Assembly: GCF_013249065.1 (NCBI RefSeq)
Contig: NZ_JABRWQ010000007.1
Coordinates: forward strand, 62,001-126,000
DNA: 64,000 nt
Direction of reading: 5' to 3'
Origin: Winogradskyella litoriviva
GTDB lineage: Bacteria > Bacteroidota > Bacteroidia > Flavobacteriales > Flavobacteriaceae
This document shows positions 16,625 to 25,103 of this stretch, in pieces (the first letter of the stretch is position 1; each line of letters starts with the position of its first letter). The notes beneath the pieces are model-generated. The model did no database searches. It saw nothing but the letters and a program-made list of their open reading frames with translations, and had not been told where the DNA came from. A program made the translations under genes and the position numbers.

Positions 16625-17560
16625 CTATTCACCTTTACCATAAATATCCTCTAAAACAATGGTTTCACCTTCTTTATTAACAACCATTAATTGGTATCTT
16701 ATTTCTATTTTAGTAGCAATTGGTGCGTAATAATAAATTACCCAAGCATCGCCTTCATTGGTTCCAATACAGCCATTTGAATAGGCTTTTCGCAAAGTTA
16801 TAGGGTTTGTTGTAGGATGAATTAATTGTCCATAACGCAAACCATTGATTACTGTTTCAATAAAAGGAATCTGTGGCAATCTAGTTACTTCACCATCATC
16901 GCGTTTTGTTACAAAATATTGATGATTATTAACCGGATTAACATATCTTGGATTACGTACATGATTTACAATGTGTCCTTCACCAGTTTTAGTTTTTAAA
17001 TCTTGAATTCTTCCAGACATTTTAAGATACTTAGATTGATTTTTACCAACTCTTACCGGAAATTCATAAAGCAGAACAGAATCTTCATAAATACGAAGTT
17101 TATATTCTGGGATATTAATATCAATTCGAGTTTTATTAAATGCGTTTTTAAGCTGATTAACTTGCAGTGAATCTGGAATATTTATGGTATTACCTTCTCT
17201 TAAAACTATTAAATCTTTCTGGTTATAAACAAAAGAATCTCTAGCTTTCATTCTGTAATAATCTGTATTTTTAAGGGTGTCTATAATCCATGGATTAGCC
17301 CTTACTAAAATATGTTCGGTCAGCGTATAAGGTGTTAAAGAATCATAGTGACTTACTAAGGAATCTATATAATGAAAGTAGCCTGAAATTTTAACAGGTT
17401 GCTTTACTAAAATGCCCTTAAAATCATCAATAGCAACTAAAGCTTTGTCACTCTTGTTATCTAACAACCCAAGCGTATTTTGCGCTTTTAGGCAACAAAG
17501 CTTTAGTGATAGTATTAGTGCTACTAAAAAAAACAGTTGATGATTTAGTTTAATGAGCAT
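16625..17560 (-). CDS. L,D-transpeptidase (YkuD domain)
   Basis: The 311-residue protein has a signal peptide (residues 1-26, ending CLKAQ). The YkuD catalytic domain lies at about 140-290: 'IDINIPEYKLRIYED' opens it, and the active-site block is 'H-P-T-T-N-P … SNGCIGTNEGD' with the nucleophile C264 and the conserved His about 20 residues before. The canonical 'HGCIR' is 'NGCIG' here, a common variation in Bacteroidota. Such enzymes make 3-3 peptidoglycan crosslinks or attach proteins to the wall. The gene starts 17 bp after the peroxiredoxin gene and belongs to the operon 18562-16625. 3-3 crosslinking would fit non-growing cells. Confidence 0.88.
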   Translation of the reverse strand: MLIKLNHQLFFLVALILSLKLCCLKAQNTLGLLDNKSDKALVAIDDFKGILVKQPVKISGYFHYIDSLVSHYDSLTPYTLTEHILVRANPWIIDTLKNTDYYRMKARDSFVYNQKDLIVLREGNTINIPDSLQVNQLKNAFNKTRIDINIPEYKLRIYEDSVLLYEFPVRVGKNQSKYLKMSGRIQDLKTKTGEGHIVNHVRNPRYVNPVNNHQYFVTKRDDGEVTRLPQIPFIETVINGLRYGQLIHPTTNPITLRKAYSNGCIGTNEGDAWVIYYYAPIATKIEIRYQLMVVNKEGETIVLEDIYGKGE

Positions 17561-17576
17561 GGTTAGTGTTTTGAAC

Positions 17577-18296
17577 CTAAGTTTTTATGATGGCTTTTAG
17601 TACTTCTTCTTTATCAAGTTTTTTAGTACAGAAAAACCAATCTTCACATTCTAACTCATCTGTAGCTGTCATTCGCTCTTCGGCAACACCACAAGAACCT
17701 GCAGGCGAAACAATAACATCATCGCCTGGATACCAATCTGCAGGTGTAGCGATTGCAAATTTATCTGCCGCTTGCATAGCAATTAATGCTCTATAAATTT
17801 CATCAAAATTTCTACCTAAGCTTAATGGATAATAGATTAAGGCTCTTATTATTCCTTTTGGATCAATGAAGAAGACAGCTCTTACAGCCTGTGTTTTACT
17901 TTCACCAGGTTGTATCATGCCATATTTTTTAGCAACTTCCATTGAAATATCTTCTATCAATGGAAATTTAACCTCAATATCCTTCATTCCTTTAAATTTA
18001 ATCTTTTCTTTTATGGTGCGTAACCATGCAATATGGCTATATAATCCATCAATAGATAAGCCAACTAATTTACAATTAGCTTTAGCAAACTTATCTTCAA
18101 GATGTGCAAACGTCATAAATTCAGAGGTACAAACAGGTGTAAAATCTGCAGGATGACTAAATAAAATTACCCATTCACCAGAATAATCTTCAGGGAAATT
18201 AATTTCGCCTTGCGTAGTTATGGCATTAAATGCTGGTGCATTATCTCCAATTCTTGGCATACCAATAATCTTTTCTTGTTCTTGTATTGTTTCCAT
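17577..18296 (-). CDS. Peroxiredoxin, 1-Cys Prx6 type
   Basis: The 239-residue protein is a Prx6-group thiol peroxidase. The peroxidatic C56 is in 'DFTPVCTSEFMTF'. The family Arg is in 'QAVRAVFFIDP', and the C-terminal extension contains 'PADWYPGDDVIV' typical of Prx6. Two extra cysteines in the C-terminus (ELECEDWFFC) and one in 'GSCGVAEE' could act in resolution. It reduces hydrogen peroxide and alkyl hydroperoxides in the cytosol. It is preceded by a small HMA-fold gene (41-bp gap) and followed by the L,D-transpeptidase gene; all three would be read from the FNR-like box at 18614-18627. Confidence 0.92.
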   Translation of the reverse strand: METIQEQEKIIGMPRIGDNAPAFNAITTQGEINFPEDYSGEWVILFSHPADFTPVCTSEFMTFAHLEDKFAKANCKLVGLSIDGLYSHIAWLRTIKEKIKFKGMKDIEVKFPLIEDISMEVAKKYGMIQPGESKTQAVRAVFFIDPKGIIRALIYYPLSLGRNFDEIYRALIAMQAADKFAIATPADWYPGDDVIVSPAGSCGVAEERMTATDELECEDWFFCTKKLDKEEVLKAIIKT

Positions 18297-18337
18297 TATT
18301 TTTAAGTTTAAGAAATACCAATAGCATTTCAGTAGTA

Positions 18338-18562
18338 TTACATTTTCAATTTATTTTCTGCTCCACGTATTGGGTAACCCAACATTTCTAAAACATGTTT
18401 AGCATGCTCAAAGTCGTGTTTTGTATGAAAATTAAAGGCAACTGTTTCATTTTTAAAATCAACAACTACTTCCGAAATATTTTTCAATTTAGAAAGTGCA
18501 TTTTCAATAATGGATGCATTACCACAACTTTCTAGATTTCTAAGGTGTACCGTTGATCGCAT
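18338..18562 (-). CDS. HMA-fold small protein with a single cysteine
   Basis: The 74-residue protein has the beta-alpha-beta-beta-alpha-beta layout of a heavy-metal-associated domain: 'STVHLRNL', helix 'NASIIENALSKLKN', 'ISEVVVDFKNETVAFNF', helix 'DFEHAKHVLEMLGYP'. The metal loop that normally reads MxCxxC is 'LESCGNAS', with only C13, so two-thiol copper binding is lost or a different ligand is used. It could bind haem or metal with one Cys, or be a redox-sensing adaptor. It is the first gene of the hma-prx-ldt operon behind an FNR-like box. Confidence 0.65.
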   Translation of the reverse strand: MRSTVHLRNLESCGNASIIENALSKLKNISEVVVDFKNETVAFNFHTKHDFEHAKHVLEMLGYPIRGAENKLKM

Positions 18563-18613
18563 TTCATAAGTATTTATGATTTCTAAAATTAAATCATCCC
18601 CTAAAAATGTAAA

Positions 18614-18627
18614 ATGATGGTTATCAG
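18614..18627 (-). promoter_or_regulatory. FNR-like box upstream of the HMA-peroxiredoxin-L,D-transpeptidase operon
   Basis: ATGATGGTTATCAG. A minus-strand TAATTTTA (18584-18591) is centred 33 bp away, and the ATG follows about 20 bp further on. A separate box for the divergent mlaE operon lies 88 bp away, so each direction has its own site. Confidence 0.75.
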
Positions 18628-18701
18628 TTTTACTTTGTTAATTAAGAAAAAATAGTATCTAAATCACCCTTATTTGCTACGATAAAAGTCAATTTAACAG
18701 A

Positions 18702-18715
18702 ATGATGATTATCAT
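18702..18715 (+). promoter_or_regulatory. FNR-like box upstream of mlaEFD
   Basis: ATGATGATTATCAT. A consensus -7 element, TAAATTTG (18738-18745), is centred exactly 33 bp downstream, with the mlaE ATG at 18768. This is one of the clearest examples of the arrangement. Confidence 0.8.
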
Positions 18716-18767
18716 TTCAAGAACGGCTTTATTGCTCTAAATTTGAGTAATAACAAGATAAGCAAGC

Positions 18768-19550
18768 ATGTCTGGCATTAAAAGTATAGAGAATCAATTT
18801 AATTCTTTTCTTAAGGAAATTGGAGAATTATCTTATTTCGCTGGTCGTTATTTTAAAGAGGCCTTAAAACCACCTTTTGAATTTAAAGAATTGTTGCGCC
18901 AATGTTATAGTATGGGTAATCGCTCTTTGTTACTTGTTGCAATTACTGGTTTTATTATTGGTTTAGTATTGACTTTACAAACCCGACCAACATTATTAGA
19001 ATTTGGTGCTGTTTCTTGGATGCCATCTATGGTTGGGATTTCTATTGTGAGAGAAATTGGCCCAATGATAATGGCTTTGGTATGTGCAGGTAGAATTGGC
19101 TCTGGTATTGGTGCCGAATTAGGCTCTATGCGTGTTACTGAGCAGATTGATGCTATGGAAGTTTCTGGTACTAATCCATTTAAGTATTTGGTGGTAACTA
19201 GAATTTTAGCAACCACATTAATGATTCCTTTATTGATTATTATTGGTGATGCAATTGCATTATACGGTTCTTTTTTAGTCGAAAATTTAAAAGGAAATGT
19301 GTCTTTTACCCTGTATTTTAATCAGGTTTTTGATTCGTTAGAGTTTGGTGACATTCTGCCTGCAACTATTAAATCTTTCTTTTTCGGATTTGCTATTGGG
19401 CTTGTAGGATGTTTTAAAGGTTACTACTGTAAAAAAGGAACAGCAGGTGTTGGTAAGGCAGCAAATTCTGCTGTAGTTTTTACTTCCTTACTATTATTTG
19501 TTATTGATTTTATCGCTGTTTTTGTTGCAGATATTTTTTATGAATTATGA
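18768..19550 (+). CDS. mlaE: MlaE-type ABC transporter permease
   Basis: The 260-residue permease has five to six membrane helices. It has the family hallmarks 'GFIIGLVLTLQTRPTL', 'VREIGPMIMALVCAGRIGSGIGAELGSM' (the coupling region with 'AGRIG' and 'AELG') and 'EQIDAMEVSGTNPFKYLVVTR' in parts. It moves glycerophospholipids between inner and outer membrane with an ATPase and an MCE-domain protein. The stop overlaps the mlaF ATG by 4 bp. The operon has an FNR-like box with a consensus -7 element. Confidence 0.92.
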   Translation: MSGIKSIENQFNSFLKEIGELSYFAGRYFKEALKPPFEFKELLRQCYSMGNRSLLLVAITGFIIGLVLTLQTRPTLLEFGAVSWMPSMVGISIVREIGPMIMALVCAGRIGSGIGAELGSMRVTEQIDAMEVSGTNPFKYLVVTRILATTLMIPLLIIIGDAIALYGSFLVENLKGNVSFTLYFNQVFDSLEFGDILPATIKSFFFGFAIGLVGCFKGYYCKKGTAGVGKAANSAVVFTSLLLFVIDFIAVFVADIFYEL

Positions 19551-20329
19551 AAGAAACACAAGATATAGCAAATCAACCTAAAAACTTAGAACGACCTCCA
19601 ATTGTTCTTCAAATTAAAGATTTGTACAAAAGTTTTGGAGAGAACAATGTTCTCAATGGATTTAATATGACTTTGTATAAAGGTGAGAATTTGGTGATTA
19701 TGGGAAAATCTGGTTCTGGCAAATCCGTAATGATAAAATGTTTAGTGGGTTTAATGGAAGCAGATAGTGGCTCTATTACAGTAATGGATAAGGATATTAC
19801 AACCTTAAACCAAGAAACCTTAGATATTTTACGAGCAGATATTGGTTTCTTGTTTCAAGGAAGTGCTTTATATGATTCTATGACAGTACGCGAAAATTTA
19901 GAGTTTCCATTACGTCGCCATTCCGAAAAATTTGACCATAAAACAGACACTAATACTATGGTGATAGAAGCACTAAAAAATGTAGGACTGGAAAGTGCTA
20001 TAGACTTAATGCCTTCAGAATTGTCTGGCGGCATGAAACGACGTGTGGCTTTAGCACGCACCTTGATATTACAACCAAAAATCATTTTATACGATGAACC
20101 TACAAGTGGCTTGGATCCTATTACATCAAAAGAAATTATTCTATTAATGAAAGATATACAGACAAAATATAATACCTCATCACTTATTATAACACACGAT
20201 GTGGATTGTGCTAGATATATTTCGGACCGAATGATATTATTGATTGATGGTGTCGATTACACCGTTGGGACTTTTAAAGAATTGTCTGCTTCAAATGACC
20301 CAAAAATTAGAGCATTTTTTAAACAGTAA
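19547..20329 (+). CDS. mlaF: MlaF-type ABC transporter ATPase
   Basis: This is a 260-residue ATP-binding subunit. Walker A 'GKSGSGKSV' is near residue 53, the signature 'LSGGMKRRVALAR' near 160, and Walker B 'ILYDEPTSGLDP' near 180. 'TSGLDPITSKEI' and the 'LSGGMKRRV' form are typical of the Mla/Ttg2 group. It powers the permease encoded 4 bp upstream. The N-terminal 20 residues are a polar extension with no domain. Confidence 0.92.
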   Translation: MKETQDIANQPKNLERPPIVLQIKDLYKSFGENNVLNGFNMTLYKGENLVIMGKSGSGKSVMIKCLVGLMEADSGSITVMDKDITTLNQETLDILRADIGFLFQGSALYDSMTVRENLEFPLRRHSEKFDHKTDTNTMVIEALKNVGLESAIDLMPSELSGGMKRRVALARTLILQPKIILYDEPTSGLDPITSKEIILLMKDIQTKYNTSSLIITHDVDCARYISDRMILLIDGVDYTVGTFKELSASNDPKIRAFFKQ

Positions 20330-20342
20330 ATAAACTAGGCAG

Positions 20343-21362
20343 ATGAAAACTACAGAAACTCAAAAAATTCGGTTAGGCATCTTTGTCTTATTAGGCACAT
20401 TGCTATTTGTAACAGCTGTCTACTTTATAGGACAACGCCAAAATATGTTTGAAAAAACATTTACCATTAGTGCCCATTTTCAAAATATAAATGGCTTACA
20501 AAAAGGAAACAACGTGCGTTATTCTGGCATTCATATTGGCACGGTAAAAGACATATCCATGCTTAATGATTCTGTAATAAAAGTAGACATGGCCATTGAA
20601 GAAAAGATAATTGAACACATAAAAACTGATGCTATTGCAGCTATTGGATCCGATGGTTTAGTAGGAAATATGATTATAAATATTGTACCTGGTAATAACA
20701 TTGGCGCACCAGTTGTTAGAAATGGTGATACTATTGAATCTTACAGTAAGATAGGTGCTGATGATATTCTAAGCACCTTAGGTTCTAGCTCTGAAAATAT
20801 CGCCATCTTATCCTCAGATTTACTCAAAATAACCAATGCTGTAATTAAAGGAAAAGGAACTATAGGTGTATTACTCAATGATACTCTAATGGCCAAAGAT
20901 TTAAAACAGTCTGTTACCAACCTTAGGCAAGTAAGTTATAATGCAACGCAATCTATTAACGAACTCAATACCATTCTCTCTAATATTAAAACCAATGATA
21001 ACTCTGTTTTAGGATTATTAATTAATGATACAATTTCTAACCATAAATTAAAAACCGTTATAAAAAACCTTGAAATCTCTAGCCAAGAAATTGAAAATCT
21101 AGTTAAAAATGCAAATACTGTTGTTACAGATATTCAGTCTAATAAAGGTGCATTAAATTATGTACTAAATGATACATCATTGGTAAATAACTTAAAGCAT
21201 ACGCTTAAAAACATCAATGAAGGCACAAGTAAATTCAACGAAAATATGGAAGCCCTAAAGCACAACTTTTTAACACGTGGTTATTTTAAAAAATTAGAAC
21301 GACAAGAAGAGAAAGCAAAAAAGAAAGGGAATGACTCTAACAAATTAACTAATCAGCAATAG
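20343..21362 (+). CDS. mlaD: MlaD-type MCE-domain substrate-binding protein
   Basis: The 339-residue protein has one N-terminal membrane helix (residues 12-29), an MCE domain (about 38-115, with 'FQNINGLQKGNNVRYSGIHIG' in parts and 'DGLVGNMIINIVPG'), and a long helical tail (about 130-320) with repeated 'LLNDT' segments. The tail would form a periplasmic coiled tube or bundle, as in other MCE proteins with no separate MlaC. No MlaB or MlaC gene is present here. The gene overlaps the convergent DUF6544 gene by 14 bp. Confidence 0.9.
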   Translation: MKTTETQKIRLGIFVLLGTLLFVTAVYFIGQRQNMFEKTFTISAHFQNINGLQKGNNVRYSGIHIGTVKDISMLNDSVIKVDMAIEEKIIEHIKTDAIAAIGSDGLVGNMIINIVPGNNIGAPVVRNGDTIESYSKIGADDILSTLGSSSENIAILSSDLLKITNAVIKGKGTIGVLLNDTLMAKDLKQSVTNLRQVSYNATQSINELNTILSNIKTNDNSVLGLLINDTISNHKLKTVIKNLEISSQEIENLVKNANTVVTDIQSNKGALNYVLNDTSLVNNLKHTLKNINEGTSKFNENMEALKHNFLTRGYFKKLERQEEKAKKKGNDSNKLTNQQ

Positions 21363-22446
21363 GTAGATTATATTTTATATCCGTTATTTCAACATTTAAC
21401 CAATTGAAATCACCTTCTGGTAATTTCCAGGTTACTTTGCTTTTATTTGGTAGTCTAACTCCATCAAACATTTTATAAGATATTGCTTCAACAAACCATA
21501 CCTCTTTAGTAGATTTTATATCTCCTCCATAAAAACGATTTGCTGTAAATGAGACAAAATCACCTGTTGTACTGAATGAAAATACTCCTGAAACTGATTG
21601 ATCTTTATATGTTAATGTCGCTTTTACTGAAGATTCATCAATATAATTCCAAGTTATATATTCATTTAAAGCTGCGCTAGGAAACCAACAGATTTCAGCC
21701 AAATATCTTACCATGGCGCCTTGATTAATTTTTGAATTTTTAGATTCATTTACTACAGGCAACAATCCTGCAAGTTTAATTAGCATTTCGCCATTACCAT
21801 TTACCAACTTATCTCGACCAATCATTTGAATTAATGGTATTACCTCGATTTTAGTCTGCCATACAAATGCAGGTTCTTCAACATTAAAATTTTGTTTTGC
21901 TTTAAAAGGCATCCAATTACCATTTGGTTTTATTCGCATAGTACCAATCTGTTGTAACCATACAGAGAATACTTTTTGGTTTCCAATGACTCCAGAATTT
22001 ATCATCCATTTCTGCACAATTGGTGGCAAATGCTCAATATCCTTATTGGCAATTATTGTACGATTATTAACCGTAATTGATTTAAGTATTTGTCTATTTT
22101 CTTGTACAACCATTTTATTAAAACGATTTGTCATCAATGCAGAAAAACTTACTAAAAGAATTATAACGTTTATGACTGACCCATATTTGGCATCTTCCCA
22201 ATGTAAAATGATTAATACTTGAGAAATAAAAGCTGCAATCAAAGCCATATAAAACCAAGTTCTATTGGTTATTAATTCAAATACTGTAATTAAAAACAAC
22301 ATGCACGAAATCAACCAAATTAATCCCATGGGTTTTGAAATGCTTTGAGATAATTGCGAAATTTCTACAATTTTAAAAGGCTTTGCAAAACCCATAAGGT
22401 GAATAAATCCGTGAATCGATAATACAATACTAAAAACTAGATTCAT
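21349..22446 (-). CDS. DUF6544-type membrane protein
   Basis: The protein has 365 residues: four membrane helices in the first 130 residues, then a soluble domain. 'LPPIVQKWMINSGVIG' and 'GTMRIKPNGNWMPFKAKQ' open it, and 'EICWFPSAAL' with 'RFYGG' near its end are characteristic of the DUF6544 family. Function is unknown. A TTG at 22476 would add ten residues; the ATG at 22446 starts directly with a hydrophobic segment and is preferred. The gene converges on mlaD with a 14-bp overlap, so both transcripts run into each other. Confidence 0.7.
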   Translation of the reverse strand: MNLVFSIVLSIHGFIHLMGFAKPFKIVEISQLSQSISKPMGLIWLISCMLFLITVFELITNRTWFYMALIAAFISQVLIILHWEDAKYGSVINVIILLVSFSALMTNRFNKMVVQENRQILKSITVNNRTIIANKDIEHLPPIVQKWMINSGVIGNQKVFSVWLQQIGTMRIKPNGNWMPFKAKQNFNVEEPAFVWQTKIEVIPLIQMIGRDKLVNGNGEMLIKLAGLLPVVNESKNSKINQGAMVRYLAEICWFPSAALNEYITWNYIDESSVKATLTYKDQSVSGVFSFSTTGDFVSFTANRFYGGDIKSTKEVWFVEAISYKMFDGVRLPNKSKVTWKLPEGDFNWLNVEITDIKYNLPIAD

Positions 22447-22599
22447 AGTTGTTCTAAGAACATTTAATGTTTCCAAAAATCATAATAGAAAAATGGTAAA
22501 TAAGAACAGAATAAATACCACGACAAAAAGTTTGATAAAGATTTTCATAATAGCAAATGATTTATGCTCTTAAGTTAAAATCTAATACCATTTCTCGCA

Positions 22600-22613
22600 A
22601 TGACCATGGTCAT
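22600..22613. promoter_or_regulatory. Perfect palindrome ATGACCATGGTCAT, divergent relative of the FNR-like box
   Basis: It is a 14-bp perfect palindrome with the TGAC-N4-GTCA arrangement, between the phosphoesterase stop and the DUF6544 gene. No convincing -7 element lies at the expected distance, and the DUF6544 start is about 150 bp away. It may be a related site or chance. Confidence 0.25.
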
Positions 22614-22636
22614 TTAGAAGTGTAATATGCATAAAT

Positions 22637-23851
22637 TTAATTAAGCAATTCTATTAAAGTAATTTCTGGGCGCATACCCAATCTACCAGGAAAGCCTAAC
22701 CAACCCAAACCACGATTTACATACAAATACTGTTGGCCAGTTTTATAAAGCCCTGCCCAATGCAAAAATTTATATTTAATTGGGCTCCATTGTTTTTTAC
22801 CAATATTTAAGGCCGCTTGCATTCCATGTGTGTGCCCAGAAAATGTAAGCGCAATATCGGTTTGCTTTACTACTTCTGCTTGCCAGTGGCTTGGGTCATG
22901 GGTTAGTAAAATTTTAAACTCAATAGCCACTGCAGATGCTAACGTTTTTTTAAGGTTACCATATTGTTTAAAAGGTGGATTTCCCCAATTTTCTACACCT
23001 AATATGGCTATATGTTCTTTATTTATTTCAATCTTCTCAGCTTCATTAAGTAGTAGTTTAAAATTTATAGTTGAGAAGAAGTTTTTAATTGCTTCAAAAT
23101 TATCTTTTTTATCTTTTAAAGTGTCCCATTCACTGTAGTCACCATAATCATGGTTTCCTAATACAGCATATTTTCCATGCTTAGCTTCTAGCTTTTCAAA
23201 TACTTTTTTCCAACCTCTTAATTCCCACGCATAATTATTTACCAAATCACCTGTAAAAAAAATCAAGTCAGGTTTTAAGTCATTAATCAGCTTTACAGCG
23301 CGTTTTAAAATCTTGTATCGGTAATTAAAATTACCCAAATGCAAGTCTGAAATCTGAACAATTCTCAAACCATTAAATAAAGCAGGTAAGTGCTTAAACT
23401 TTATTTTATGATGATAAATTTTAAAATGATAAACCGCTTTAAAAATCGCATAAACAATAACAAAAAACGGTAAAAACCCAGAAAATAAACCAATTACAGG
23501 AATGATAATTAACGATTCTGTATTTGAAATCATATAATTAGTGAAGTACAAAACACTAATAATTATAATAAAAATTAATTTAGGAATAAAAGAAGATACT
23601 GTTAACCCATAAAAGGAAGAAATAAGTAAATGTTTACGCGTTGCACTAATTTCATCTAACTTTAATTTAAGTATAATTATAGAAGTAATGAGTCCGAATG
23701 TAAATACCCAAAAGACAACATTTATAATAATTTTGAGACCTTTAGATGGTATAAGTTGTGTAATGGATTGTAGCCAATAAAATGCAGCAATGTCAACCAA
23801 TAAAATGGACAAACATAACAGCAAAATTGTAAATAAAGAATAACTTCTCAT
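22637..23851 (-). CDS. Membrane-anchored calcineurin-like metallophosphoesterase (YkuE-type)
   Basis: The 404-residue protein has four N-terminal membrane helices (first ~140 residues) and a metallophosphoesterase domain. All metal motifs are present in order: 'QISDLHLGNF' (D, H), 'FFTGDLVNN' (D), 'VLGNHDYGDYSEW' (N, H), 'ILLTHDPSHW' (H) and 'TFSGHTHGMQ' (H). Relatives are inner-membrane phosphoesterases acting on lipid or nucleotide phosphates; substrate cannot be deduced. It sits 80 bp behind the CDP-alcohol transferase gene in the same direction and may share its FNR-box transcript. Confidence 0.88.
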   Translation of the reverse strand: MRSYSLFTILLLCLSILLVDIAAFYWLQSITQLIPSKGLKIIINVVFWVFTFGLITSIIILKLKLDEISATRKHLLISSFYGLTVSSFIPKLIFIIIISVLYFTNYMISNTESLIIIPVIGLFSGFLPFFVIVYAIFKAVYHFKIYHHKIKFKHLPALFNGLRIVQISDLHLGNFNYRYKILKRAVKLINDLKPDLIFFTGDLVNNYAWELRGWKKVFEKLEAKHGKYAVLGNHDYGDYSEWDTLKDKKDNFEAIKNFFSTINFKLLLNEAEKIEINKEHIAILGVENWGNPPFKQYGNLKKTLASAVAIEFKILLTHDPSHWQAEVVKQTDIALTFSGHTHGMQAALNIGKKQWSPIKYKFLHWAGLYKTGQQYLYVNRGLGWLGFPGRLGMRPEITLIELLN

Positions 23852-23931
23852 TAGTTATGGCGAAATTGGTTTATTCACTTAATTATTGATTATATCTACA
23901 TTAATTATTATCCTATCACTTACAAATCCTC

Positions 23932-24516
23932 TTATTTTTTTAATCGTCTCTTATCCTTTAATGCCATAAAAATGCCTTTTACGTCAGATACCCAATTGTC
24001 GTACATAAAAATGAGTGTGATTTCTTCAATTGTTTCTAAAACGCCAACAATTATCATTATATAAAACAATGTGTTTTCTGGTTTAAAAAATAGTGAAGTG
24101 AGAATAAAAATACTTTGCAATATGGCAGATAACTTAGCTAAGTAGGTATGGAATGCTGTAGCTTTCCCGTATTTAAAGTAAGCAATAAGCATTTGTACAA
24201 TGTATGGTATAAATGCAATAAGAATTAATATAAGATTGATTTTAATAAATTCTTTTTCGAAAAAAAATAGTCCTATTAATCCAACAATGAGCGTAATTTG
24301 ATCACCAAACGAGTCTAGTTGAGAACCTCTTGGACTTGCTATTTTTAACTTTCTGGCTAAATATCCATCAATAGCATCTGTAGAGTAACTTAATAGTAAA
24401 AGCCATGTAAAAATTAAGCGTTGGTCTAACCAAACTAAGACTAATAAAAAAGGTGCAGCAAAAATTCTGTAAAATGAAAACCAATCTGCAACGTTGAAAT
24501 TTTTAAAGGTTAGCAT
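23932..24516 (-). CDS. CDP-alcohol phosphatidyltransferase
   Basis: The 194-residue integral membrane enzyme has the complete catalytic signature D-x2-D-G-x2-A-R-x8-G-x3-D-x3-D: 'DAIDGYLARK…PRGSQLDSFGD' near residues 48-73. It makes a phospholipid from CDP-diacylglycerol and an alcohol. It is of PgsA size, but the alcohol (glycerol phosphate or other) cannot be told. The TTG at 24519 directly before the ATG at 24516 is not needed. It is divergent from a small lipoprotein gene, with an FNR-like box between. Confidence 0.88.
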   Translation of the reverse strand: MLTFKNFNVADWFSFYRIFAAPFLLVLVWLDQRLIFTWLLLLSYSTDAIDGYLARKLKIASPRGSQLDSFGDQITLIVGLIGLFFFEKEFIKINLILILIAFIPYIVQMLIAYFKYGKATAFHTYLAKLSAILQSIFILTSLFFKPENTLFYIMIIVGVLETIEEITLIFMYDNWVSDVKGIFMALKDKRRLKK

Positions 24517-24561
24517 CAAAATTACTTTTATGCAATTTAGTTTATGATTTCAATATTTGAA

Positions 24562-24575
24562 ATGATTAATATCAT
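24562..24575. promoter_or_regulatory. FNR-like box between the CDP-alcohol transferase and lipoprotein genes
   Basis: ATGATTAATATCAT, within the longer palindrome GAAATGATTAATATCATTTC. On the minus strand TAAATTG (24533-24539) and on the plus strand TAATTTAT (24599-24606) lie 32-34 bp from the centre. One box may therefore serve both divergent genes; both -7 elements are below consensus. Confidence 0.7.
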
Positions 24576-24624
24576 TTCAAAATAGTGAATTTGGTTGTTA
24601 ATTTATAACTAAAACAATACACTC

Positions 24625-25011
24625 ATGAAATCACTTAAGTTTATCGTTATAATAGTAGGTTCATTATTAAGTTTTGAAAGTTGTGGACCCGTAATTATTT
24701 CCTCTAGACCATCACATCCTACACCTGCTTGGTTTTATCCTAATCGTGTGGTTAATGTGCGTTATATTTATTTTCCAGAATATTATTTGTACTATGATTT
24801 AACGTTACGTCAATATATCTATCTAAATAATAATACTTGGGTTTCGGTAAAAGTATTACCGCAACGCTTTAATACTATTAATTTAAGACGTGCCAAACAA
24901 GAAAGAATTAATAACTATTATGGTGATAATATTAGAGAATATCATTCTACTAGAAGAACTAACAACAGTAGCACAAGAAGTAAATTAGACAATAGAAGTA
25001 GACGTGGCTAA
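24625..25011 (+). CDS. Small basic lipoprotein, unknown
   Basis: The 128-residue protein has a lipobox ending at about C20 ('SLLSFESCG'). The mature part is rich in Tyr and Asn ('YFPEYYLYYDLTLRQYIYLN'), followed by a strongly basic low-complexity tail of Arg, Ser, Thr and Asn. This composition suggests an envelope protein that touches acidic surface polymers, but that is inference. I recognise no family. It is monocistronic, with the FNR-like box 50-63 bp upstream. Confidence 0.55.
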   Translation: MKSLKFIVIIVGSLLSFESCGPVIISSRPSHPTPAWFYPNRVVNVRYIYFPEYYLYYDLTLRQYIYLNNNTWVSVKVLPQRFNTINLRRAKQERINNYYGDNIREYHSTRRTNNSSTRSKLDNRSRRG

Positions 25012-25103
25012 AAAAGCTAGACTATAAGATATTTCTTATGTCAGTTTTATAGACTTTACAATTCTCTCTTTGTGTTTTTAAGGTAATTAGAATAATATTA
25101 TTG

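Noticed and set aside
22600-22613. Palindrome ATGACCATGGTCAT as a nineteenth FNR-like box
   Set aside because: Right arm is GTCA rather than ATCA, no -7 element at 33 bp, and the nearest gene start is about 150 bp away; kept only as a low-confidence site.
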